A stretch of 49,812 bases of DNA from an uncultured Bacteroidales bacterium (lineage in GTDB: Bacteria; Bacteroidota; Bacteroidia; Bacteroidales; UBA932): NCBI GenBank assembly GCA_910585445.1, contig CAJUEK010000014.1, positions 1 through 49,812 of the forward strand, read 5' to 3'. This document shows, piece by piece, positions 42,919 to 49,812 of the stretch. Within the stretch, counting starts at the first letter, position 1. The number at the start of each line of letters is the position of its first letter. A program made the translations under genes and the position numbers. The notes below the pieces were generated by a model that saw nothing but the letters and a program-made list of their open reading frames with translations, did no database searches and was not told the DNA's origin.

Positions 42919-45078
42919 TTACATCCTGCTTATTTTGAGCACATTCCTCAGGTTGCGTATCTGTGAGATTACCTTGTCAAGCTCCAGATTGCTCGGGACG
43001 GCTATTTTCATGGTTATGTCATATGTCCCGTTCCTCTGGTTTTCAGTGACATTGAACATCCTTATCGATGCGCGGAACGAATTTACGATGTCCATTATCT
43101 CGTTTATCACGGAAGGCTCCTGCGCGGCCGTCACCCTCAGGCCTGTCTGGAAGTTTCCGGTTCCCGGATTGTCGCTCCATTTTACTTTCTGTATCCTGTA
43201 CGGGTACATTTCCATCAGCCTCGCCGCATTAGGACATGACATCCTGTGTATCTTCACGCCCTCCTTTATGGTGACGAATCCGAAAACATCATCCCCGAAC
43301 ACCGGGTTGCAGCACTTCGCCATGCGATAATCCAGTCCGCGGACGTTCTTCGCGTCAATGACCAATATGTCATCATTCCCTTTATGTTCGCGGATTCCTC
43401 CCTGGCTTTTCTTTTCCGGGATTTCAGCCTGGGGCGTCTCATGGCTTCTTGCCTCCGTTATGAGCGATTTGACATCCGACACGTCAACCTCTCCCTTGCC
43501 GACAGCTGCATAGAATGCGTTTATCGTCTTCAGCTGCAGCTTCTTAAGTATGGCCGCAAGAGTCTCGTCATCCAGTTCCATCTTCCAGTTCTTAAGACGC
43601 CTCTCAAGCAGCTCCTTGCCGTCAGCCGCATGCTGGAATTCCACCTCGCTCAGCTTCTGCTTTATCTTTGTGCGGGCCTTTCCGGTCACGACAAAATTGA
43701 GCCAGTCGGCCGACGGTTTCTGGTTCTTTCCGGACATGATTTCCACCACGTCTCCAGTGTTGAGCTTCTCGTTTATCCTCACGGCCTTCCCGTTTATCTT
43801 GCCTCCGGTGCACCTTGTGCCGAGTCCGGAATGTATGTCGAACGCGAAGTCCAGTACGGATGCACCTGCGGGCAGTTTGCGGAGCTCTCCGGAAGGGGTG
43901 AAAACGAACACATCCTTTGCCGGCAGCTCAAGCACGTCGTCTTCATAGTATGCTGCCATCGGGTCCGAATCTGAGCCAAGCGGGCTCTCAAGCGCTTTCC
44001 TTACCGCTCCGAGCCATTTGTCCAAGGTCGCCTCATGCCTGATTCCCTTGTATGACCAGTGGGATGCCAGGCCGCTTTCCGCCATATCATCCATCCTCTT
44101 TGTCCTTATCTGGACTTCGAGGAAGCTTCCTTCCTTGTTCTTGACGGTTATGTGCAGCGACTCATATCCATTAGGCTTGGGGTTGGATATCCAGTCCCTG
44201 AGTCTCTTGGTATCCGATTCATACTCTTCGGTCACATATGAGAACACTTTCCAGCACAATGCGTGCTCCGTGTCCCTGTCCGTCTCACAGTCGATTATGA
44301 ACCGGATAGCAAATACATCGAAAACCCCTTCGAAGGCAACTTTCTGCTTCTGCATCTTCTTATATATGGAAAGGGCCGTCTTTGTCCTGATTTTCAGCTT
44401 GTATGATATGCCTTCATCGGAGAGTTTCTGCTTCAGCGGCTCTATGAACTGTGTCATGAGCTTCTGCCTGTCGCGCTCGGTGCTCTTGAGCTTGTTGGTG
44501 ATGGCGCGGTATTGCTCCGGCTCGGCATGCCTGAAATAGATGTCCTCCATCTCGCTCTTGATGTTGTAAAGCCCGAGCTGGTGCGCCAGCGGGATGTACA
44601 GCATCATTGTCTCAAGGATTTTCCTCTCCCTGGAGAGCTTCGGGAACATGTCAAGGCTGCGCATTACCTCAAGACGGTCCGCGATTTTCAGTACTGTGAC
44701 ACGCGGGTCCTTGGAATATGAGACGATGAGCCGCTTGTAGTTCTCCGCTTCCAGACGCGTGTCTTTCGGCTTGATTGTGGAGATTTTGTTGAGCCCGTCA
44801 ACTATTGTATATACGTCTTTGCCGAACTTTGCGGATGCTATGTCCGTGTCCGGGAAGAATCTTGTGGCTTCATGCAGGAACACTGCCGCAACGCACTCTG
44901 CGGAAAGTCCGATTTCGTCGCACGCTATTCTCGCTACTGCGAGAGGGTGTCCTATGAAAGGCTGCCCGTTGCTTCTGGTGTGGTCCTTAAGTGCCTCTTC
45001 GGCAATGAGGTATGCGGCGCGGACAAGCTCTCTGCCTGCCTGGTCGTATCTGGGGAAAAGTACGTCTATATGATCCAT
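42919..45078 (-). CDS. RelA/SpoT (p)ppGpp synthetase
   Basis: Stringent-response enzyme of 719 residues with the long RSH layout: an HD region (about 20-150), a synthetase domain (about 200-345, with GYESLHITVKN and EVQIRTKRMDDMAESGLASHW), a TGS domain (about 390-450), a zinc-finger-like CC motif (KCCNPVFGDD) and a C-terminal ACT domain. The hydrolase site looks broken: the HD pair reads His69-Glu70, the next ED pair is lost (ATRFF) and ADRLHN reads ADRLEV. So it is probably synthetase-only, like RelA, with hydrolysis done elsewhere in the genome. Confidence 0.92.
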   Translation of the reverse strand: MDHIDVLFPRYDQAGRELVRAAYLIAEEALKDHTRSNGQPFIGHPLAVARIACDEIGLSAECVAAVFLHEATRFFPDTDIASAKFGKDVYTIVDGLNKISTIKPKDTRLEAENYKRLIVSYSKDPRVTVLKIADRLEVMRSLDMFPKLSRERKILETMMLYIPLAHQLGLYNIKSEMEDIYFRHAEPEQYRAITNKLKSTERDRQKLMTQFIEPLKQKLSDEGISYKLKIRTKTALSIYKKMQKQKVAFEGVFDVFAIRFIIDCETDRDTEHALCWKVFSYVTEEYESDTKRLRDWISNPKPNGYESLHITVKNKEGSFLEVQIRTKRMDDMAESGLASHWSYKGIRHEATLDKWLGAVRKALESPLGSDSDPMAAYYEDDVLELPAKDVFVFTPSGELRKLPAGASVLDFAFDIHSGLGTRCTGGKINGKAVRINEKLNTGDVVEIMSGKNQKPSADWLNFVVTGKARTKIKQKLSEVEFQHAADGKELLERRLKNWKMELDDETLAAILKKLQLKTINAFYAAVGKGEVDVSDVKSLITEARSHETPQAEIPEKKSQGGIREHKGNDDILVIDAKNVRGLDYRMAKCCNPVFGDDVFGFVTIKEGVKIHRMSCPNAARLMEMYPYRIQKVKWSDNPGTGNFQTGLRVTAAQEPSVINEIMDIVNSFRASIRMFNVTENQRNGTYDITMKIAVPSNLELDKVISQIRNLRNVLKISRM

Positions 45079-45145
45079 GGCTTTATGTCTTAAGGGCTGT
45101 TTTGTTCGTTATGAGTTGTATTTGTCCGGTGTCATGCATCGGGTC

Positions 45146-47362
45146 CTATGTGTCTTTCCATACCTTGAGGTATTGCTGCAGCGCCCACATCTCGTCGCGG
45201 TATTTGGCGGCTGCAAGGAAGTCCAGCTCAGCGGCGGCTTTCTCCATGTTGCGCTTTGCCTGCTCTACTGCCTTCTCTACCTGAGGGCGTTTCATTGCTC
45301 TTATCACAGGGTCCTGGAGTACGGCGGCGAGGTCTGCCTGTATGTATCCGTCCTTGTATGCCGAATTGGAGTCGCGCCTCGAGTCGTGTCCGAGTCCTAC
45401 GCTGACGGTGCCTTTCCCGAGGTCGGTAGGGTCCGGGATATATGCCGGGTCATCGTATGAATTGGCTGCGCTTACCTTTCCGGAGACTGTTCCTGCGATT
45501 CTCGGATTTCGCTTCTTGCCGCCATCAGCTTGTCTTCCATATGATGACGCTCCGTTGCTGTCTGCCGAAGCGTCTTCAAGGAGCATGTTTTTCTTGACTG
45601 CCACCTGTCTTGGCGTGATTCCATGCAGCTTGTTGTACTCCATCTGCTTTGTGCGCCTGCGGTCAGTCTCATATATGGTCTGCCGCATCGAGTCCGTTAT
45701 GGTGTCGGCATACATTATCACGAGCCCGTTCACGTTCCTTGCCGCGCGTCCGGCGGTCTGGGTCAATGCCCTGCCGCTGCGCAGGAAGCCTTCCTTGTCC
45801 GCATCCAGTATGGCCACAAGTGATACGGTAGGGATGTCCAGGCCCTCCCTGAGCAGGTTGACTCCGACGAGCACATCGAAGAGTCCGTTCTTGAAGTCCT
45901 CTATAATCTGTACCCTTTCCATGGTATCGACGTCCGAGTGTATGTAACGGCACCTGACTCCCATCTTGGTGAAATATTTTTCAAGTTCTTCCGCCATGCG
46001 CTTTGTCAGGGTGGTTACGAGAACCCTCTCGTCAAGCTCTGACCTTACCCGTATCTCTTCAAGCAGGTCATCTACCTGGTTCTTTGTCGGCCTCACTTCG
46101 ATAGGGGGGTCAAGAAGTCCGGTCGGCCTTACGACCTGCTCGACTACAAGGCCTTCCGATTTCTCAAGCTCGTAGTCCGCCGGAGTCGCGCTCACGAAGA
46201 CCGTCTGGCCTGTAATCGCTTCGAACTCGTCGAATTTGAGCGGCCTGTTGTCAGCGGCGGCAGGAAGCCGGAATCCATAGTCCACAAGGACTGTCTTGCG
46301 GGAATGGTCTCCTCCGTACATTGCCCTTATCTGCGGCAGTGTCACATGGCTCTCGTCAATGAAGGTGATGAAGTCCTTTGGGAAATAGTCTATAAGGCAG
46401 AACGGCCGCATCCCCTCAGTCCTTCCGTCAAAATATCTGGAGTAATTCTCGATTCCGGGACAATAGCCCATTTCCTTGATAAATTCAAGGTCGTACTCAA
46501 CCCGCTGCTTGAGCCTCTTGGCCTCGAGGTGCTTGCCTATCGAGTTGAAATATTCGCACTGGGCCATCATGTCGTCCTGAATCTGGCTGATTGCATTGGT
46601 GCTCCGCTCTTTTGTGGTGACGAAATTTCCGGCGGGATAGATGGAAATCTCCCCGATGTTCTCGAGAACGGCTCCGCTGACAGGGTCAATTACTGATATC
46701 CTGTCAACCTCGTCTCCGAAAAACTCGATGCGCACCGCGTTGTCGCCATATCCTATGCAGATGTCAACCGTGTCGCCACGCACGCGGAATGTACCCCGCT
46801 TGAAATCGGTCTCCGTGCGTGAATACAATGCGTCCACGAGCTGGTACAGAAGGCGTGTCATGCTCCTCTGCTCTCCCTGTTTCACCGTAACCGTCTGTGC
46901 ATGGAAATCCGCCGGGTTGCCTATGCCGTAAAGGCATGATACGCTGGATATTACAATGACGTCACGTCGTCCGGACAGCAGGGCCGATGCCGCGCTCAGA
47001 CGTAGCTTTTCGATTTCATCGTTGATGCTGAGGTCTTTTTCGATATATGTGTCCGTCACCGGGAGATATGCCTCCGGCTGGTAGTAATCGTAGTAGGACA
47101 CGAAATATTCCACGGCATTCTCCGGAAAGAATGACTTGAACTCTCCGTAAAGCTGTGCCGCAAGGGTCTTGTTGTGGCTGAGTATCAGGGCCGGGCGCTG
47201 GAGCTTCTCGATGACATTCGCCATGGTGAAGGTCTTTCCCGAGCCTGTCACGCCAAGGAGCGTCACCGCATCCACGCCGTCTTTAAGCGCGTTGCAGATG
47301 CCCTCGATGGCTGCCGGCTGGTCTCCTGACGGCCTGTATTCTGAATCTATATGAAATTTCAT
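45146..47362 (-). CDS. uvrB: Excinuclease ABC subunit B
   Basis: DNA-damage verification helicase of nucleotide excision repair, loaded by UvrA and recruiting UvrC. From MKFHIDSEYRPSGDQ the 738-residue protein has Walker A GVTGSGKT (37-44), the beta-hairpin YYDYYQPEAYLP, the DEAD-like IDESHV, QTAGRAARN in the last helicase motif, and a C-terminal UVR domain (AKRNMEKAAAELDFLAAAKYRDEM). About 70 extra low-complexity residues link the helicase to UVR, explaining the length over the usual 670. A longer frame to 47548 starts above the promoter and is rejected. Confidence 0.97.
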   Translation of the reverse strand: MKFHIDSEYRPSGDQPAAIEGICNALKDGVDAVTLLGVTGSGKTFTMANVIEKLQRPALILSHNKTLAAQLYGEFKSFFPENAVEYFVSYYDYYQPEAYLPVTDTYIEKDLSINDEIEKLRLSAASALLSGRRDVIVISSVSCLYGIGNPADFHAQTVTVKQGEQRSMTRLLYQLVDALYSRTETDFKRGTFRVRGDTVDICIGYGDNAVRIEFFGDEVDRISVIDPVSGAVLENIGEISIYPAGNFVTTKERSTNAISQIQDDMMAQCEYFNSIGKHLEAKRLKQRVEYDLEFIKEMGYCPGIENYSRYFDGRTEGMRPFCLIDYFPKDFITFIDESHVTLPQIRAMYGGDHSRKTVLVDYGFRLPAAADNRPLKFDEFEAITGQTVFVSATPADYELEKSEGLVVEQVVRPTGLLDPPIEVRPTKNQVDDLLEEIRVRSELDERVLVTTLTKRMAEELEKYFTKMGVRCRYIHSDVDTMERVQIIEDFKNGLFDVLVGVNLLREGLDIPTVSLVAILDADKEGFLRSGRALTQTAGRAARNVNGLVIMYADTITDSMRQTIYETDRRRTKQMEYNKLHGITPRQVAVKKNMLLEDASADSNGASSYGRQADGGKKRNPRIAGTVSGKVSAANSYDDPAYIPDPTDLGKGTVSVGLGHDSRRDSNSAYKDGYIQADLAAVLQDPVIRAMKRPQVEKAVEQAKRNMEKAAAELDFLAAAKYRDEMWALQQYLKVWKDT

Positions 47363-47435
47363 CTTCTTGTCATTTAGTGCATGCCGCTTTGTTTCATCTA
47401 CTCTCCTCTCGTACAGCGCAGGCGGCAAAACCTTA

Positions 47436-47467
47436 CAAATATAGCAAAAGTCGAGAGCAGAAACAAA
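47436..47467 (-). promoter_or_regulatory. Promoter of uvrB
   Basis: Minus strand TTTG (47467-47464), 20 nt, TATATTTG (47443-47436). It predicts a leader of about 65 nt to the start at 47362. No LexA-type site was recognised. Confidence 0.78.
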
Positions 47468-47649
47468 GTTTACTTTGATTCTGCCGAGACGCAAGCGTAT
47501 ATATGTGTGCAGCACAAATATAATGCTTTTATGTCTCTTTGCTGTCAATCCGTCCTGACTTTTTGAGGCAGGAAAATGCCACGGGAGGTTTTTAGGAAAA
47601 AATCTGCATGAATCTTAGGGGGATTATCCGACCGCTTCTGAATTTTTAT

Positions 47650-47657
47650 TATCTTTG
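47650..47657 (+). promoter_or_regulatory. -7 element of NifU-like/GGGtGRT operon
   Basis: TATCTTTG, exact match to TAnnTTTG; the -33 element is poor. It gives a leader of about 87 nt. Confidence 0.65.
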
Positions 47658-47659
47658 CG

Positions 47660-47719
47660 CCGCTCCGGTGTCTGTACGGCAGCCGCTTTAGGCTGATGCA
47701 TCGTGCACAGGACCGGCGG
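47660..47719 (+). promoter_or_regulatory. Structured leader of NifU-like gene
   Basis: The untranslated leader can fold with an outer stem CCGGT (47665-47669) with ACCGG (47712-47716), extended by CCG/CGG (47660-47662 with 47717-47719), and an inner stem CAGCC/GGCTG (47680-47684 with 47691-47695). It does not match a riboswitch I know. Confidence 0.35.
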
Positions 47720-47751
47720 ATGACGAATTTTATAACTAAATACACGAACGT

Positions 47752-48453
47752 ATGGTTTATTCACACGAAGTGCAGCAGATGTGCTGCGTCAAAAAAGGAC
47801 CGAATCATGGTCCCGCTCCTATTCCTGAAGAGGGAAAATGGGTGAAATCAAAAGAAATCACTGACATTTCAGGCCTTACTCACGGTATCGGCTGGTGCGC
47901 TCCTCAGCAGGGTGCCTGCAAGCTTACCCTTAATGTAAAGGAAGGCGTAATCCAGGAGGCTCTTGTCGAGACAATCGGCTGCTCAGGCATGACCCACTCG
48001 GCTGCAATGGCATCTGAGATTCTCCCGGGCAAGACTATCCTCGAGGCTCTCAACACTGACCTCGTGTGTGATGCAATCAATACAGCTATGCGCGAGCTTT
48101 TCCTCCAGATTGTCTATGGACGTACACAGTCTGCATTCTCAGAGGGCGGCCTTATGATTGGTGCAGGTCTTGAGGACCTCGGAAAAGGTCTCCGCAGCCA
48201 GGTAGGTACACTTTACGGTACCCTTGCAAAAGGACCTCGCTACCTCGAAATGGCAGAAGGATACATCAAGACCCTCGCACTCGACAAGAATGACGAGATC
48301 TGCGGATACGAGTTCGTGCATCTCGGCAAATTCATGGACGAGATAAAGAAAGGTACGGACGCAAACGAAGCTCTTAAGAAGGTTACCGGTTCTTACGGAC
48401 GCTTCACTAAAGAGGCCGGTGCAGTTAAATACATTGACCCACGTCACGAATAA
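47752..48453 (+). CDS. NifU-like iron-sulfur scaffold-type protein
   Basis: A 233-residue cytoplasmic protein whose middle (about 45-130) resembles the NifU/IscU N-terminal scaffold, with Cys in GWCAPQQGACK (49 and 56) and IGCSGM (77) as candidate cluster ligands, plus a Cys pair at 11-12. It is always seen by me in this arrangement next to a GGGtGRT protein, and 15 nt separate the two here. Codon choice (CTC, CGT, ATC, GGT) is much more uniform than in neighbouring genes, suggesting strong expression. Whether it builds clusters for GGGtGRT is unproven. Confidence 0.8.
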   Translation: MVYSHEVQQMCCVKKGPNHGPAPIPEEGKWVKSKEITDISGLTHGIGWCAPQQGACKLTLNVKEGVIQEALVETIGCSGMTHSAAMASEILPGKTILEALNTDLVCDAINTAMRELFLQIVYGRTQSAFSEGGLMIGAGLEDLGKGLRSQVGTLYGTLAKGPRYLEMAEGYIKTLALDKNDEICGYEFVHLGKFMDEIKKGTDANEALKKVTGSYGRFTKEAGAVKYIDPRHE

Positions 48454-48454
48454 C

Positions 48455-48460
48455 AGGAGG
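48455..48460 (+). promoter_or_regulatory. Strong Shine-Dalgarno of GGGtGRT gene
   Basis: AGGAGG lies 8 nt before the start codon at 48469. Most genes in this window have no such site, so it points to high translation of the second gene of the pair. Confidence 0.75.
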
Positions 48461-48468
48461 ACAAGACT

Positions 48469-49479
48469 ATGATTAGAGAAGTTAAATTCGAGAGCCAGGA
48501 TCGTCGTATCAAACAGATCCTCGCTGCACTTAACGAGAACGGTATCAAAGATATCGAGGAGGCTAACGCAATTTGCGAGCAGTATGGTCTTGACCCTTAC
48601 CTCACTTGCGAGGAGACTCAGCCAATCTGCTTCGAGAATGCAAAGTGGGCTTACGTGGTAGGTTCCGCAATCGCAATCAAGAAAGGCTGCAAGACTGCCG
48701 CTGAGGCTGCCGAGGCAATCGGAATCGGTCTTCAGGCATTCTGCATCCCTGGTTCGGTAGCTGATGACCGTAAGGTTGGTATCGGCCACGGAAACCTTGC
48801 TGCAATGCTTCTCCGTGAGGAGACAAAATGCTTCGCTTTCCTTGCAGGCCACGAGTCATTCGCTGCTGCAGAGGGAGCCATCAAGATTGCCGCAAAGGCT
48901 GACAAGGTACGCAAGGAGCCTCTCCGCTGCATCCTCAACGGTCTCGGAAAGGACGCTGCGCAGATCATTTCACGTATCAACGGCTTCACATATGTGCAGA
49001 CTGAGTTCGACTACTACTCAGGCGAGCTTAAGGTCGTAAGGGAAATCGCTTACAGCGACGGTCCTCGCGCAAAGGTAAAATGCTATGGAGCAGACGATGT
49101 ACGTGAGGGCGTAGCAATCATGTGGCACGAGGGCGTTGACGTTTCCATCACAGGTAACTCAACCAACCCAACCCGTTTCCAGCACCCTGTAGCAGGTACT
49201 TACAAGAAAGAGCGCGTGCTTGCAGGCAAGCCTTATTTCTCAGTAGCCTCAGGCGGCGGTACAGGCCGTACCCTTCACCCGGACAACATGGCAGCAGGTC
49301 CTGCTTCATACGGTATGACCGACACAATGGGCCGTATGCACAGCGACGCCCAGTTTGCAGGTTCCTCATCAGTTCCGGCACACGTTGAGATGATGGGCTT
49401 CCTCGGCATCGGCAACAACCCTATGGTAGGCTGCACAGTAGCTTGTGCCGTTGACGTTGCTCAGGTACTTAATAAGTAA
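48469..49479 (+). CDS. GGGtGRT family protein
   Basis: A 336-residue protein of the family named for its GGGTGRT motif, here at residues 262-268 and followed by LHPDN. Other visible features are several Cys residues (36, 47, 54, 74, 92, 121, 154, 205, two near the C-terminus) and Gly-rich turns such as GIGHGNLAAML. No signal peptide is present, so it is cytoplasmic. Function is unknown in the literature I recall; pairing with a NifU-like scaffold suggests a metal-cluster protein. Codon use is strongly biased, as in its partner. Confidence 0.85.
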   Translation: MIREVKFESQDRRIKQILAALNENGIKDIEEANAICEQYGLDPYLTCEETQPICFENAKWAYVVGSAIAIKKGCKTAAEAAEAIGIGLQAFCIPGSVADDRKVGIGHGNLAAMLLREETKCFAFLAGHESFAAAEGAIKIAAKADKVRKEPLRCILNGLGKDAAQIISRINGFTYVQTEFDYYSGELKVVREIAYSDGPRAKVKCYGADDVREGVAIMWHEGVDVSITGNSTNPTRFQHPVAGTYKKERVLAGKPYFSVASGGGTGRTLHPDNMAAGPASYGMTDTMGRMHSDAQFAGSSSVPAHVEMMGFLGIGNNPMVGCTVACAVDVAQVLNK

Positions 49480-49812
49480 GAGATTGACTTACATATACTT
49501 ACGAGAGATATTCCGGTTGGGATATACCTTTTTCCGAGATTGATTTCAATCTATCTTAAAATGCACTGATTGATAGCGTGTTAGTAAATGGTGCAAGTAC
49601 GGTCAAAACCGTATAACCATTATTTCGCTGAGAATCCTACTCTTTCCATGTAGGCTTCTATGTAGGTTAATTAAGACGACTTGATGCCTATTAATGCGAA
49701 TTAAAGAGTCATTTAACTAACACGTTATCAGTTATGTATACTATTAACATTCGGGGCACTAAGTATATGACAAAAATTTGAAAATATCGATTCGATAACG
49801 GTTAGTATGGTT
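49480..49812. other. AT-rich non-coding right edge
   Basis: No open reading frame of note. It holds a possible terminator for GGGtGRT (7-bp stem 49508-49514 with 49519-49525, then CCTTTTT), a perfect 7-bp palindrome at 49537-49552, and the inverted-repeat element at 49565-49732. The sequence is more AT-rich than the genes to its left. Confidence 0.6.
49565..49732. repeat. 168-bp element with terminal inverted repeats
   Basis: Bases 49565-49590 and 49710-49732 are inverted copies with a core of CGTGTTAGT/ACTAACACG-like sequence and small gaps (ACTGAT at both outer ends). Inside are a TACGGT-CAAA-ACCGTA hairpin (49598-49613) and a short ATGTAGG direct repeat. No coding sequence. It could be a small non-autonomous mobile element or a structured RNA. 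Confidence 0.5.

Larger units (their letters stand above)
47363..47751. other. Divergent intergenic region, uvrB/NifU-like
   Basis: 389 nt holding the uvrB promoter on the minus strand and the promoter and leader of the NifU-like gene on the plus strand. Bases 47468-47640 contain no recognisable gene or repeat. Confidence 0.7.

Noticed and set aside
47363..47548. 62-residue N-terminal extension of uvrB
   Set aside because: The conserved UvrB start is MKFHIDSEYRPSGDQ, and the promoter at 47436-47467 lies inside the extension.

Overview
The window looks like chromosomal DNA of a Bacteroidota bacterium, most likely an uncultured gut or rumen member of the Bacteroidales. The evidence is a SusC/SusD outer-membrane pair, BACON-domain lipoproteins, many N-terminal lipoboxes, few Shine-Dalgarno sequences, and repeated promoters of the Bacteroidetes type (TTTG, about 19 nt, TAnnTTTG). 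Gene order such as dxr-rseP-DUF4837 and dCMP deaminase-CtpA also fits this group. Genus cannot be set from the sequence alone.

Region 1 (1-12000) is housekeeping. After a gene-poor left edge with a strong hairpin come tRNA-Pro(CGG), a duplicated 62-nt element, rpsT and tRNA-Glu(TTC). A minus-strand operon follows (M23 peptidase, dxr, rseP, DUF4837 lipoprotein). A plus-strand operon (ruvX, def, phosphohexomutase, M23/LysM peptidase) starts divergently from it and is followed by typA and a DUF177-rpmF-tRNA-Arg(CCT) unit ending in a clear terminator.

Region 2 (12000-21400) holds ridA, a large conserved membrane-anchored protein of unknown function, an AMP-forming acyl ligase, dCMP deaminase and the CtpA protease in one tight plus-strand operon, then cardiolipin synthase and miaB on the minus strand.

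Region 3 (21500-37461) is the accessory part and the most interesting. A GH20 beta-hexosaminidase lipoprotein is divergent from a nine-gene plus-strand operon: SusC, SusD, two surface lipoproteins sharing a C-terminal discoidin-like domain (one with three BACON-like repeats), three DUF4855 lipoproteins, and two glycerophosphodiester phosphodiesterase (GDPD) fold proteins, one canonical and one lacking the usual catalytic motifs. It has the architecture of a polysaccharide utilization locus, but the candidate enzymes in the operon belong to families not normally annotated as glycosidases, and no regulator is next to it. I infer a locus for a phosphodiester-containing or otherwise unusual glycan, with GH20 pointing to terminal N-acetylhexosamine.

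Region 4 (37464-49812) returns to core functions: radC, rpoN, a SPOR-like protein and a LEA14-like lipoprotein, upp, pyrophosphatase, a C_GCAxxG_C_C protein, a RelA/SpoT enzyme whose hydrolase site looks degraded, uvrB, and a highly expressed-looking NifU-like/GGGtGRT pair. The right edge is AT-rich non-coding DNA with a 168-bp element bounded by inverted repeats.
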